Assembly: GCF_003314975.1 (NCBI RefSeq)
Contig: NZ_QNRF01000004.1
Span: forward strand, 310,001 to 374,000
Source: Marinomonas aquiplantarum
GTDB lineage: Bacteria; Pseudomonadota; Gammaproteobacteria; Pseudomonadales; Marinomonadaceae
Reading direction: 5' to 3'
Length of the DNA stretch: 64,000 nucleotides
Positions 41,614 through 50,881 of this stretch are shown piece by piece. Each line of letters begins with the position of its first letter. Position 1 is the first letter of the stretch. Below the pieces are notes generated by a model, which had not been told where the DNA came from, searched no databases, and was given only the letters and a program-made list of their open reading frames with translations. The position numbers and the translations under genes were made by a program.

Positions 41614-42730
41614 CGAAATCCGATTCGTCTAGATCGTTATCAATTTGTCCAACCAGATAGGAACTAATTTCCGCTTCCTGTGGTGCTACCTGAACGTTGT
41701 CACTGACTAGCCAAGCGTTGATCCAAGGAATAGGATTATGCTTAGTCTCAAAGTGAGTGTCTAAACCAACGGCTTGCATGCGAACATTACTAATGTATTC
41801 AACATATTGACCAAGAATTTGCGCATTCAAACCAATCATGGAGCCGTCTTTGAATAGGTAACTGGCCCATTCTTTTTCTTGCTCTGCGGCTTCAATGAAA
41901 ATCTGACGCATTTCATCTTTGCATTCAGCGGCAATCGTCGCCATTTCTGGGTCATCTTTACCCGATGCCATCAGGTTAAGCATGTGTTGCGTACCGGTCA
42001 GATGTAAGGCTTCATCGCGGGCAATCAGTTTGATGATCTTGGCATTGCCTTCCATTAAAGTACGTTCCGCAAACGCAAAACTACAAGCAAAGCTGACATA
42101 GAAACGGATCGCTTCCAGAACGTTGACCGAAGCAACGGTAAGGTACAATGCCTTTTTCAGTTCGTGCATGGAGATTTCAACATCACCTTTGCCCGGTACA
42201 TGAAAAGTGCCCAGTCCCATTGTGTTATACAGATTCACCATTTCGATCAAGCGGTCGTAATATTTAGACACACTGTCAGCACGTTTGGTAATTTCTTCGT
42301 TGTTCACAATGTCGTCAAAAATCTTGGTCGGATCATTCACGATATTACGAATAATGTGCGTATAAGAACGGCTGTGAATGGTTTCACTGAATGACCAGGT
42401 TTCAATCCAAGTCTCTAGCTCAGGTAGAGAAACAATTGGCAGCAAGGCGACGTTTGGTGAACGACCTTGAACACTGTCCAGCAGCGTTTGGTATTTTAGG
42501 TTACTTAAGAATATGTGTTGTTCGTGTTCTTCTAAACGCTGAAAATCTTTGCGGTCAGTAGAGAGGTCGACTTCTTCAGGGCGCCAGAAAAAGGACAACT
42601 GCTTTTCGATCAGCTTTTCGAAAATAGGGTGCTTTTGTTGATCGTAACGAGCAACGTTGACGTTTTCACCAAAGAACATAGGCTCTTTCATGCTGTCGAA
42701 ATGTTTGCGGTTGAAAGTCGAATAACTCAT
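41597..42730 (-). CDS. nrdB: Class Ia ribonucleotide reductase beta subunit
   Basis: A 377-residue NrdB closely resembling the E. coli protein. [50 protein letters not shown] and [11 protein letters not shown] (radical tyrosine) are present, as are the iron ligands in [13 protein letters not shown] and the acidic C-terminal tail ([10 protein letters not shown]) that docks on NrdA. The ATG at 42730 is chosen because MSYSTFNRK aligns with the family start; the longer in-frame extension to 42820 has no homology. It lies 127 bp after nrdA and overlaps yfaE. Confidence 0.96.
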   Translation of the reverse strand: MSYSTFNRKHFDSMKEPMFFGENVNVARYDQQKHPIFEKLIEKQLSFFWRPEEVDLSTDRKDFQRLEEHEQHIFLSNLKYQTLLDSVQGRSPNVALLPIVSLPELETWIETWSFSETIHSRSYTHIIRNIVNDPTKIFDDIVNNEEITKRADSVSKYYDRLIEMVNLYNTMGLGTFHVPGKGDVEISMHELKKALYLTVASVNVLEAIRFYVSFACSFAFAERTLMEGNAKIIKLIARDEALHLTGTQHMLNLMASGKDDPEMATIAAECKDEMRQIFIEAAEQEKEWASYLFKDGSMIGLNAQILGQYVEYISNVRMQAVGLDTHFETKHNPIPWINAWLVSDNVQVAPQEAEISSYLVGQIDNDLDESDFDDFDL

Positions 42731-42808
42731 CTCGCAATAATATCCTCTAATGCGAAAGGACGCGGAATAGCGTGCCTTATCAATTAATGTGTTTGGCTTT
42801 TTAACATG

Positions 42809-42836
42809 ACTAAGCCCCAATGAAATGGGGCTTAGT
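42809..42836 (-). repeat. Intercistronic hairpin between nrdA and nrdB
   Basis: 11-bp perfect arms ACTAAGCCCCA/TGGGGCTTAGT with a 6-base loop in the nrdA-nrdB gap. There is no T-tract on the minus strand, so it is more likely an mRNA stability/processing element than a terminator. Confidence 0.55.
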
Positions 42837-42857
42837 TATTACGTCGGTTCGACGGTT

Positions 42858-45122
42858 TTAGATCTTACAAGCACCGCCTGCGCAATCATCCATGTCTTCT
42901 TGTTTGTCTTCGGCACCGTCACGAGTGTTATGGTAGTAAAGTGTTTTCACACCCAGTTTGTAGGCCGTTAACAGGTCTTTCAAAATGACCTTCATTGGTA
43001 CTTTTTGAGACTCGAATTTCTGTGGGTCATAGTTGGTGTTAGCAGAAATCGCTTGGTCAACGAACTTCTGCATGATGCCAACAAGTTGTAGGTAACCATC
43101 GTTAGACGGGATGCTCCACAATAATTCGTAGTTGTCTTTTAGACGTTCAAATTCTGGAACGACCTGTTTCAAGATGCCATCTTTACTGGCTTTGACAGAG
43201 ACGAAACCACGTGGCGGCTCGATACCATTGGTTGCATTACTGATCTGAGACGAGGTCTCAGAAGGCATTAATGCCGTCAATGTAGAGTTACGTAGGCCGT
43301 GTTCAACAATCTCTTTACGCAGAGTTTCCCAGTCATATTCCAATGCCGTTGGGCAAACTGCATCGATTTCTTTTTTGTAGCTGTCGATTGGCAAAATGCC
43401 TTTTGAATACGTTGTTTCGTTAAACGCAAGACAAGGTCCGAATTCTTTAGACAGTTTGTTCGACGCTTTTAACAAGAAGTACTGGATTGCTTCAAACGTT
43501 TTGTGTGTCAATTCGTTGGCACTGCCATCTGAATACTTCACACCATTTTTCGCTAGGTAGTAAGCGTAGTTAATGACACCCACACCCAGAGTACGACGTA
43601 GTTCAGTAGCGCGTTGCGCTGCTGGAATTGGGTAGTTTTGATAATCCAGTAGGCTGTCTAGAGCACGTACGATCAACTCAGCCAACTCTTCCAACTCGTT
43701 TAAGTCTTTTAGTGCGCCTAGGTTGAACGCAGACAAAGTACATAGGGCAATTTCACCTTCAGGATCGTCAACACGTTCTAAAGGCTTAGTTGGCAAAGCA
43801 ATTTCCAAACACAGGTTACTTTGCTTAACCGGAGCGACTTTAGGGTCAAACGGACTGTGAGTATTACAGTGGTCAACGTTCTGTAGGTAAATACGACCAG
43901 TACTAGCGCGTTCGGAAGCAAACAGGGTAAAGAGTTCAGACGCTTTGATGGTTTGTTTGCGAATGCTGTCGTCTTTTTCGTAAAGCGTGTACAAACGATC
44001 AAACTCTTCCTGATCCGCAAAGAAAGCATCGTACAGACCTGGTACATCGGATGGGCTGAACAAGGTGATGTTTTCACCTTTGATCAAACGTTGATACATC
44101 AAACGGTTGAATTGCACACCGTAATCCAAGTGACGAACACGGTTCTCTTCCACACCACGATTATTTTTCAGTACTAACAGGCTTTCGACTTCCAAGTGCC
44201 AAATTGGGTAAAACACGGTTGCCGCGCCACCACGTACACCACCTTGAGAGCAGCTCTTAACCGCTGTTTGGAAGTGCTTATAGAAAGGAATGCAACCTGT
44301 GTGGAACGCTTCACCACCGCGAATTGGGCTACCCAAAGCACGGATAGCACCAGCGTTTACACCAATACCAGCACGCTGGCTCACGTATTTTACGATGGCG
44401 CTGGAAGTGGCATTAATGGAATCCAACGAGTCGCCACACTCAATCAATACACAGCTACTGAACTGACGAGTAGGGGTACGGATACCGGACATGATTGGCG
44501 TCGGCAACGAAATTTTAAATTGCGATACCGCATCGTAGAAACGGCGAATTAAGTCTAAACGGGTGTTTTTATCATAGTTAGCAAACAAGCAAGCTGCGAC
44601 TAGGATGTAGATAAACTGAGGGCTTTCGTAAATCTCGCCAGTCACACGGTTCTGGACAAGGTATTTGCCTTCTAACTGCTTAACGGCAGCATAAGAAAAG
44701 TTCATGTCACGAGAGTGATCGATAAAGCCGTTCATCTGTTCGAAATCGGCTTCACTGTAATCTTCTAGCAAATGACCATCGTAACGTTTTTGCGCGACAA
44801 GGTTTTTGACATGAGCATGTAGATGAGGTGGCTCAAAGTCACCAAATGCTTTTTTACGCAAATGGAAGATGGCTAAACGCGCAGCTAAGTACTGATAATC
44901 CGGTGTGTTTTCGGAAATTAAATCGGCAGCGGATTTGATTAAGGTTTCGTGTATGTCCGTTGTACGAATACCTTCAAAGAATTGAATTTGCGCTTTCAAT
45001 TCTACTTGGGAAACGGAGACATTATCTAATCCCTCGGCAGCCCACATAATGACTTTATGAATCTTTTCTAGATTGATATTTTCGGTCGTCCCGTTACGTT
45101 TAGTAACTGTGAGAGTACTCAT
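42858..45122 (-). CDS. nrdA: Class Ia ribonucleotide reductase alpha subunit
   Basis: A 754-residue NrdA (E. coli 761). An N-terminal ATP-cone (about residues 4-95, VTKRNGTTENINLEKIHK) provides overall activity control by ATP/dATP. The catalytic barrel has the substrate-site cysteines in TRQFSSCVLIECGDSLDS, SNLCLEI and LCTLSAFNLG. The C-terminal redox pair is DDCAGGACKI. It reduces ribonucleoside diphosphates to deoxyribonucleotides together with NrdB. Two NrdR boxes lie directly upstream, so repression by NrdR at high dATP is expected. Confidence 0.97.
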   Translation of the reverse strand: MSTLTVTKRNGTTENINLEKIHKVIMWAAEGLDNVSVSQVELKAQIQFFEGIRTTDIHETLIKSAADLISENTPDYQYLAARLAIFHLRKKAFGDFEPPHLHAHVKNLVAQKRYDGHLLEDYSEADFEQMNGFIDHSRDMNFSYAAVKQLEGKYLVQNRVTGEIYESPQFIYILVAACLFANYDKNTRLDLIRRFYDAVSQFKISLPTPIMSGIRTPTRQFSSCVLIECGDSLDSINATSSAIVKYVSQRAGIGVNAGAIRALGSPIRGGEAFHTGCIPFYKHFQTAVKSCSQGGVRGGAATVFYPIWHLEVESLLVLKNNRGVEENRVRHLDYGVQFNRLMYQRLIKGENITLFSPSDVPGLYDAFFADQEEFDRLYTLYEKDDSIRKQTIKASELFTLFASERASTGRIYLQNVDHCNTHSPFDPKVAPVKQSNLCLEIALPTKPLERVDDPEGEIALCTLSAFNLGALKDLNELEELAELIVRALDSLLDYQNYPIPAAQRATELRRTLGVGVINYAYYLAKNGVKYSDGSANELTHKTFEAIQYFLLKASNKLSKEFGPCLAFNETTYSKGILPIDSYKKEIDAVCPTALEYDWETLRKEIVEHGLRNSTLTALMPSETSSQISNATNGIEPPRGFVSVKASKDGILKQVVPEFERLKDNYELLWSIPSNDGYLQLVGIMQKFVDQAISANTNYDPQKFESQKVPMKVILKDLLTAYKLGVKTLYYHNTRDGAEDKQEDMDDCAGGACKI

Positions 45123-45164
45123 GCCTTAACTTCCCATTAGCGCATTGTTTGAAAAAGAGGTGCC

Positions 45165-45212
45165 ACACATTATGTAGTGCTTGTTTATATATCTAAACAC
45201 TACATATAGTGT
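45165..45212. promoter_or_regulatory. Pair of NrdR boxes in the nrdA promoter
   Basis: Box 1, ACACTACATATAGTGT (45197-45212), fits the NrdR consensus almost exactly. Box 2, ACACATTATGTAGTGC (45165-45180), is a clear second copy. Their spacing is 32 bp, three DNA turns, which is the standard arrangement that lets NrdR tetramers bind cooperatively. The site is 43-90 bases upstream of the nrdA start. Confidence 0.88.
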
Positions 45213-45424
45213 TTTATTTAAAATCTGTAACGAACAATAGTGCTCAATGGATTGAAAATCAAGGCTTGAAAAAAACGCAAAAATAAGAAATTCACCATGA
45301 CTAAGTGGTTACTTACCTTGTTTGCCACATGCTTTCGATGATGGCAATTTGGCAAGCGCTAGAAAGGAATTTTTTACATTTTTTTTTGCCCAAAATAGCG
45401 CCATATTCAATGCACAAAAAAGAC
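45213..45424. other. Remainder of the nrdA upstream intergenic region
   Basis: The nrdA/DUF1624 gap (45123-45424, 302 bp) contains the NrdR boxes in its first third. In the rest I see AT-rich DNA with poly-A/T runs (45263-45283, 45370-45390) but no credible gene, terminator or named site. Confidence 0.4.
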
Positions 45425-46168
45425 TCAAGAAAACCACTCCAGCACCATTTTGAACGAGGCAACTGCACTGAATAAAACCACTTGGTGAAGTAAGTATATG
45501 GGCAGTGCGTATTGACCCATAAAGGCCAGTATTTTAACAGCCAAGCTTTCTCCGATTGATAGCGTGTGCCAGCCAAGATAACCAAGTAGTGGACCAATGA
45601 GCACGACACCAATCCAAGGAAATGGGAAAACGATGTCTAAGGTACGAGTCGGCAAGGCGAAGAAATGTTGTCGAATAAAATCAAACGCATTGGGAAACAG
45701 TAGCCAATCCGTGAAATGATAGATGTAAAGGATTGTGGCACCTAGAAGCGCCGATAAAATCGGCCAGCGAAGCAAAGGCCGAGTGAGCAGGGAAGCGAGT
45801 AAAATAAAGTGCAGTATGCCAAAGTAAATCCATTGTGTTGGTGCTGCTAAGTATGTCGCAAGGGAAATGGCGGCGGCTGCGATGAAGAGCTTAAGATCGC
45901 GTTTCCAAAAGGTGTTTGGCCGTTGTGATTGATGTGTTAGATAACCGGACCAACCGACAGCGGTCAGAAAAAGCGTTAGAATCAAACTACGAAAATATAC
46001 CCAGAACGGGTCATGAATCGAAAACTGCAGAAAATCAAAGTTACGTAGATCCCAGCAGAAGTGAAATACAATCATCAAGGCAACAGCGAAGCCTCGATAA
46101 GCATCAAGAAACAAACTTCGTTTTTTGGCAGCAGGTGTATAAGGTAGAGTAACAGCAGAGGTTGGCAT
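45425..46168 (-). CDS. DUF1624/HGSNAT-type membrane protein
   Basis: A 247-residue polytopic membrane protein of the DUF1624 (heparan-alpha-glucosaminide N-acetyltransferase catalytic-like) family. It has the entry motif RSLFLDAYRGFAVALMIVFH with a membrane histidine, about seven TM segments and ALPIYLLHQ near the end, which is shared with acyltransferase 3-like proteins. An acyl-transfer role in the inner membrane is the family expectation; the substrate is unknown. ATG 46168 is preferred over 46210, because the latter would overlap the divergent AlkB gene by 19 bases. Confidence 0.8.
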   Translation of the reverse strand: MPTSAVTLPYTPAAKKRSLFLDAYRGFAVALMIVFHFCWDLRNFDFLQFSIHDPFWVYFRSLILTLFLTAVGWSGYLTHQSQRPNTFWKRDLKLFIAAAAISLATYLAAPTQWIYFGILHFILLASLLTRPLLRWPILSALLGATILYIYHFTDWLLFPNAFDFIRQHFFALPTRTLDIVFPFPWIGVVLIGPLLGYLGWHTLSIGESLAVKILAFMGQYALPIYLLHQVVLFSAVASFKMVLEWFS

Positions 46169-46191
46169 TGAATTCCGAGGCGAAGGCTTAA

Positions 46192-46749
46192 ATGACGATA
46201 AAACCATCATACCGTTACTTATTTTCTAGCTCAAGCAAGCAAGGTTTGTTGGCGCAATTGAAACACGAGCTGAATTGGCAGCGTGAAGCTTTGCGACTCT
46301 ATGGCCGAGACGTACTGGTGCCTAGACAGGTTGCTTTCGTGGCAGACAAAGGCTTGTGTTACCGCTACTCAGGCAAAGATCATTTCGGTGACGGGTGGCC
46401 GCAAAGTTTGTTGGTACTTAAGCAAGAAGCCGAGGCGATCGCCGGACAAGCATTTAACGCCGTCTTGCTAAACTGGTATCAAGATGGGGAAGAATATATG
46501 GGCTGGCATGCGGACGATGAACCCAGTTTGGGGCCGGCACCAGTGGTGGCGATGTTAAGTTTGGGTGCGCAGCGCAGTTTTGTTTTCCGTTACAAGCAAG
46601 ATCATACAATCAAGCACAGCCTTGAGCTGGAAGACGGCTCTTGGTTGATCATGTCATCTTCTGTTCAAGTCCTTTGGCAACACACATTACCGGTAAGAAA
46701 AAAGGTCAAAGCAGAGCGCATAAGTTTAACCTTTCGTCGCTTACTTTGA
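46192..46749 (+). CDS. AlkB-family 2-oxoglutarate/Fe(II) dioxygenase (DNA/RNA repair)
   Basis: A 185-residue AlkB homologue of the ALKBH2 type. Iron ligands are in WHADDE (His-x-Asp, about residues 104-106) and the distal His in LWQHTLPV. 2-oxoglutarate-binding arginines are in KAERISLTFR at the C-terminus. The nucleotide lid region RYSGKDHFGDGWPQSL precedes them. These enzymes directly reverse 1-methyladenine and 3-methylcytosine lesions. A GAAGG ribosome binding site lies 7 bases upstream. Confidence 0.9.
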   Translation: MTIKPSYRYLFSSSSKQGLLAQLKHELNWQREALRLYGRDVLVPRQVAFVADKGLCYRYSGKDHFGDGWPQSLLVLKQEAEAIAGQAFNAVLLNWYQDGEEYMGWHADDEPSLGPAPVVAMLSLGAQRSFVFRYKQDHTIKHSLELEDGSWLIMSSSVQVLWQHTLPVRKKVKAERISLTFRRLL

Positions 46750-46831
46750 CCTTCTAGTGGCTTGAGGTTTTCTTGCCAGTCAGACGGTTAACTCAACTCA
46801 TAAAGTCTGGCTACAAGCCTTAAGCCCCGCT

Positions 46832-47476
46832 CTACGGTGCTTTACGTTTCCTTAACCAGCTGTCTTGATGACGAACAAAACAGATTCGGTCGTGTAAACG
46901 GCTGGGACGACCTTGCCAAAACTCTATGAAATTGGGCATGAGTACATAGCCGCCCCAATTCTCTGGACAAGGAATGTCGTCTGTTGATTGAAATTTTTGC
47001 TCTTCGGCGTCATAGGCGCTTTTCAGCTCGCCTCGGTTCGCAATGATGGCGCTCTGTTGCGAGGTTCTTGCCGCCAGCTGGCTACCACGAGGTCGAGTTG
47101 CAAAATACTCAGTAGACACATGACGTTCTACTTTTTCAATGCGGCCTTCAATACGGATTTGGCGAGACAGAGCAGGCCAGAAAAAATTCATACAGGCTTT
47201 ATTGTTGGCTTCTAACTGCTGGCCTTTTTCACTGTCATAATTAGTGAAAAAGGTAAAACCACTGTCGTCTCTTTGCTTTAATAAAACCACGCGAGAATGC
47301 GGCCAGCCATCCGAGTCAACGGTGCTGAGAGTCATTGCCGTTGGATCATCAGGGCAAGCTTCAATAGCCGCTTCGAGCCATTGATCAAACAAGCTAAGAG
47401 GATTATCACCGGCTTGCTCTTCTAATAAGTCTTCGAATTGGTAATCACGACGAATCGATTGCAGGTCTCTGTTCAT
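46832..47476 (-). CDS. pdxH: Pyridoxine/pyridoxamine 5'-phosphate oxidase
   Basis: A 214-residue FMN-dependent PdxH. FMN-binding SRVVLLKQRDDSGFTFFTNY, the substrate-contact RQIRIEGRIEKV and the C-terminal EFWQGRPSRLHDRICF are all family hallmarks. It makes pyridoxal 5'-phosphate in the final salvage/biosynthetic step. It is the last gene of a hinT-coq7-pdxH run, separated from coq7 by only 2 bp. The C-terminal RKRKAP is a slight variant of the usual RLAP ending. Confidence 0.95.
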   Translation of the reverse strand: MNRDLQSIRRDYQFEDLLEEQAGDNPLSLFDQWLEAAIEACPDDPTAMTLSTVDSDGWPHSRVVLLKQRDDSGFTFFTNYDSEKGQQLEANNKACMNFFWPALSRQIRIEGRIEKVERHVSTEYFATRPRGSQLAARTSQQSAIIANRGELKSAYDAEEQKFQSTDDIPCPENWGGYVLMPNFIEFWQGRPSRLHDRICFVRHQDSWLRKRKAP

Positions 47477-47478
47477 AA

Positions 47479-48111
47479 TTAAATCCGGTAAGTCGAATGA
47501 GTCATGACTTTCGATACCTTGGTCATGATATTCATAATAGGCGATGGAAACTCATAACCGCCTGCGTCTAATGCCATGGCTTTGTGTTTGGCTTCGTCTA
47601 TGTACATTTGCTCCAACACGGCTTTGCTTTTTTTGTCTTGCTCAGGCAATTTGGCCATGTGTTTTTCAAGGTGCACACAGACCTGGTCTTCAGTCGCGGC
47701 AACAAAGCCCAAGCTGAGTTTGTCGCTAATCAAGCCTGCGCCAGCACCAATCATAAAAGACGCCCCAAAAAACAGAGGGTTGAAGATGCTTGGTTGGCTA
47801 CCAAGTTCGTATAGTCTTTGTTCGCACCACACTAAATGGTCTATCTCTTCATCTGCAGCATGTTCCATTTCTTCACGAACGCTGGGTAATTTGGCGGTCG
47901 TCGCCTGACCTGCGTATAAGGCTTGAGCGCAAACTTCACCAGTATGGTTAATTCTCATTAAGCCAGCCGCATGCTTGCGTTCGCTGTTATCCAATTCAGC
48001 CTCTTCCAGATGTCGTGCTGGGGAAGGGCGTGATGCATGTGCAGCATGAGGTACTAAGGTCTGTAGCGCTCGATCAAAGTGTAATACGGCTTTATCAACA
48101 AAGGATGTCAT
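47479..48111 (-). CDS. coq7: Demethoxyubiquinone hydroxylase Coq7 (ubiquinone biosynthesis)
   Basis: A 210-residue di-iron monooxygenase. The ferritin-like iron ligands appear in order: [31 protein letters not shown], and the later Glu and [11 protein letters not shown]. It carries out the C6 hydroxylation of demethoxyubiquinone. Coq7 replaces UbiF in many marine gammaproteobacteria and pseudomonads. It lies between hinT (14 bp) and pdxH (2 bp). Confidence 0.95.
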   Translation of the reverse strand: MTSFVDKAVLHFDRALQTLVPHAAHASRPSPARHLEEAELDNSERKHAAGLMRINHTGEVCAQALYAGQATTAKLPSVREEMEHAADEEIDHLVWCEQRLYELGSQPSIFNPLFFGASFMIGAGAGLISDKLSLGFVAATEDQVCVHLEKHMAKLPEQDKKSKAVLEQMYIDEAKHKAMALDAGGYEFPSPIMNIMTKVSKVMTHSTYRI

Positions 48112-48125
48112 TTACCTTCTCCTCG

Positions 48126-48467
48126 TTAACCTGGTGGCCAGGTCATGTTACGGCCACCGAGTACGTGCATATGAATATGGTAGACGGTCTGGCCGCCCAT
48201 TTCGTTGCAGTTCATGACAACGCGATAGCCTTCGTCACTGATGCCTTTTTGTTTGGCAACTTTGGCCGCAGTGATCTGTAACTTGCCCACTAGGCTAGCG
48301 TCCTCATCGGTTAAGTCATTTAAGGTCGAAATATGACGCTTAGGTATGACTAGAAAGTGGCAAGGTGCTTGGGGCATGATGTCTTCGAAAGCGATCACAT
48401 CATCGTCTTGGTATAAAATCGTGGCTGGAATCTCGCCCTTTACTAATTTGCAAAATAAACAGTCCAT
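48126..48467 (-). CDS. hinT: HIT-family nucleotide hydrolase (HinT)
   Basis: A 113-residue histidine-triad protein. The N-terminal CLFCKLVKGEIPATILYQDD and the catalytic triad motif HIHMHVLGGR near the C-terminus (ending NMTWPPG) match HinT. HinT hydrolyses AMP-lysine/AMP-NH2-type phosphoramidates. It is the first gene of the hinT-coq7-pdxH operon. Confidence 0.94.
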   Translation of the reverse strand: MDCLFCKLVKGEIPATILYQDDDVIAFEDIMPQAPCHFLVIPKRHISTLNDLTDEDASLVGKLQITAAKVAKQKGISDEGYRVVMNCNEMGGQTVYHIHMHVLGGRNMTWPPG

Positions 48468-48506
48468 CTCTTCTCCTACGTATTATTTAAGCTAAGCGGA
48501 TTAGCA

Positions 48507-50825
48507 TCAAGGGCTTTTACGCAAAGCTTTGATCCGTGACAAGGGCGACGATTTTAATCGCACCCCTTTTTGAATCAGTTTGGTTAATCGGCTTTCTAAG
48601 TGGTCATCAATGTCAGCACAGGACAATAAATCATCAAAGCCCAGCTTTTGAGCGTAGTCTAACGACATTTTAACATTCTTACTGATGAGTAAGCACTGAT
48701 CTTCATCGCGCATTAAAGGTAACAAGCGCTGCAAGGTCACGTGTGGAATGTGGCCGCCATTATCAAATACTAAGATGATTGAACCAGACTGACGTAAGTC
48801 GGGGCGTTGGAAATAGCCTATCAGGGTTTCTAACTCACTAAATTGTTCCACCTTATGGCTGTGATGGTTCGTCAGAGCTTGTGCTTTCTGCATGTCGTCG
48901 TCTGATTGTCCGAACAAAACAATATCAAACTGGTCGGCGAATTGGTCCAAAGGTTGTGTTTGGCGCAAGTGCACACGAATTGGAATTTGAATGTTAATGC
49001 TGCGATGGGCTTGGCTGTTTTCATCGGTAACCGTGTTGCTTAGGTCAATCAATTTGCCGTTCAAGTGATCGACTACAAGCTGGATATAGCTCATGCCCAA
49101 ATCAAAGTGAGAATACTGATTGTGTCGTCTGGTGGGTAAGGGGCCGCATTGTATCTCAAGTACGGTAACGCCTTCACGGTTGATCTCATGACAGATAAAG
49201 TTGAGATTGAGAGCTTGATCAGAGAAGTGTTTGAATTCCTGTGCTAACACTTCAATCAAGTGTTTAATGAGCGTCGTATTCTGAAGCACTTCCACCTGTT
49301 CGGTGTTTTCTGTGTTGATCGTCAAGTGGGTGTCATCTTGGTCGAGCTGCAGAAAGTTTTCATGGGCTTCGTCTATGAGCTTGTTCAAGGCCAGTGGCAT
49401 GGCTTGATCTGATGTCAGGTTGTCCTTGATGTCGGTGAGCACATCCACTCGTTCGATTAAGCCTTTGATGTTGTTATTAGCGACCTGACTGGAATCGAGA
49501 AAAAGTTTCGCCTCAGCGGACTTCAAGGCTGGTTTTAAATGCGCTATGCCGCCACCGATGACATTGATCTGGCGGCGTAAACGACTGGATAAATCGGACA
49601 GCAGATCGAACATTTCCGCTTGAGAATAGCCACGGCGATGGGCGTACTTCTGTAATAGTGGCGTGGTCTGAGCGATCATACCGGTGAAATGGATTAAGGC
49701 TTCTAAAATGATGGTGATGGTCAGTCCCCATTCCAACAATACTTGACTTGGCAGGATGCCATATACGGATAAAATCCAAGTAAAGTGCCCAGTAAAAAGT
49801 AGCACCCTAGCGGTAAGGTAATAACCTGAATAGGGCACGTTTTTCACAAACGCATAAATGGCATGAAAGGTAAGGAAAATCAGTGTTGAAACCACCATGG
49901 TAGACATCACCATGATGTTAATTTTCTCCGGCATCATGGTAAAGATAACCCCAAACAGGGCATTAACAGAGCCAATGAGGATTAACGCTTTATCCATATT
50001 TGGTAAGTGGCGTTTGGTATCCAAATACAGACGAGAGAAGAAAACCACGGCAGTTAAACAACTTAATGAGGCGAGGTTGTAGATTCGTTCTGGCGTACCT
50101 GGGTGATTTGGAAACAGCTGTGAAATGTGATCGTGCAGTGTTAAGTGTAAAACAGCAATGCCGACCAGCATGAAGCCGTAGATCAAATACATGGCATGGG
50201 AAGTCTTAATAAAGAAAAACACATTGCAAACGAATAGTGTCAGTAATACGCCGATCAGTAATCCGGTGATTAAGATTTCATTTTGTGAATCCTTAGTCGC
50301 CTCAGATAAGGTTTTTAGCTCAATATTGGCATTAATGGGTAAGTGTGACGACATCTTGATGTAGATGGTGAAAATAGGGGGAATATTGCTTGGAATCGGG
50401 TAAGCATAACTTAAGCCTTCAATCGGTAAATTGGTATAAGGTCTGGCTCCGCCTAACTCTATCTGAGCCTGATTGCCGTATAAGTTGGGTAAAAATAAGT
50501 CGAGATGTTGCAATCGTGGTGCGCTGATATCAAGAATAATCGGTGTTTGGGAAGTGGTCTGAATCGCGGCTTCCGTTCGTATCCAAATATTACCTTGTAC
50601 TATGCCGAATTGCAGATAGTCGCGTGCAAGAGGGCGAAAACGCTTACTGTATTCATCCGATGAAATGTCTCGATAACTGAGGTTTTTGGTTTCATCAATG
50701 TAGTAGAACGCACTTTGGCCAATATTAAAGGTGGAGTGCGTATCGTCTATGATCGCGATACTGGCTTTCCCCCACGCGATGTTGGAGGCGCAGAGTAAAA
50801 AGAGTAAAATGAATCGATGAAGCAA
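48507..50825 (-). CDS. 7TM-DISM sensor with degenerate kinase and receiver-like domain (RetS-position pseudokinase)
   Basis: A 772-residue membrane protein. A signal peptide (about 1-19) is followed by a periplasmic 7TMR-DISMED2 domain (about 40-170), a seven-TM 7TMR-DISM block (about 183-385), a kinase-like core (about 395-620) and a receiver-like domain (about 635-755). The dimerisation helix reads LLSDLSSRLRRQINVIGGG where a phospho-His (SHELRTP) should stand. The N-box and G1 motif are not recognisable; only a G2-like DLGMSYIQLVVDHLNG remains. The receiver lacks several canonical residues. DISMED2-7TM plus the location beside purD match Pseudomonas RetS, which inhibits GacS by direct binding. 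A regulatory, non-catalytic role is inferred. Confidence 0.8.
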   Translation of the reverse strand: MLHRFILLFLLCASNIAWGKASIAIIDDTHSTFNIGQSAFYYIDETKNLSYRDISSDEYSKRFRPLARDYLQFGIVQGNIWIRTEAAIQTTSQTPIILDISAPRLQHLDLFLPNLYGNQAQIELGGARPYTNLPIEGLSYAYPIPSNIPPIFTIYIKMSSHLPINANIELKTLSEATKDSQNEILITGLLIGVLLTLFVCNVFFFIKTSHAMYLIYGFMLVGIAVLHLTLHDHISQLFPNHPGTPERIYNLASLSCLTAVVFFSRLYLDTKRHLPNMDKALILIGSVNALFGVIFTMMPEKINIMVMSTMVVSTLIFLTFHAIYAFVKNVPYSGYYLTARVLLFTGHFTWILSVYGILPSQVLLEWGLTITIILEALIHFTGMIAQTTPLLQKYAHRRGYSQAEMFDLLSDLSSRLRRQINVIGGGIAHLKPALKSAEAKLFLDSSQVANNNIKGLIERVDVLTDIKDNLTSDQAMPLALNKLIDEAHENFLQLDQDDTHLTINTENTEQVEVLQNTTLIKHLIEVLAQEFKHFSDQALNLNFICHEINREGVTVLEIQCGPLPTRRHNQYSHFDLGMSYIQLVVDHLNGKLIDLSNTVTDENSQAHRSINIQIPIRVHLRQTQPLDQFADQFDIVLFGQSDDDMQKAQALTNHHSHKVEQFSELETLIGYFQRPDLRQSGSIILVFDNGGHIPHVTLQRLLPLMRDEDQCLLISKNVKMSLDYAQKLGFDDLLSCADIDDHLESRLTKLIQKGVRLKSSPLSRIKALRKSP

Positions 50826-50881
50826 AATGCTGGCCCATGCTATGTCAGTAAAGGCTCATTATTAACTAGATAGGGGATTGA

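Noticed and set aside
42841..42870. GGTTCGA sequence resembling a tRNA T-arm
   Set aside because: There is no acceptor stem or anticodon arm around it, and it overlaps the end of nrdA.
45313..45612. Minus-strand frame overlapping the end of the DUF1624 gene
   Set aside because: It is rich in Trp, Cys and Ser, as expected from a shifted membrane-protein frame, and it runs from inside a real gene into the intergenic region without a ribosome binding site.
46750..46831. Paired segments (CAGAC/GTCTG, GGCTTG/CAAGCC-like) in the convergent alkB-pdxH gap
   Set aside because: The pairing is interrupted and no T-tract follows in either direction, so a terminator call is not supported.
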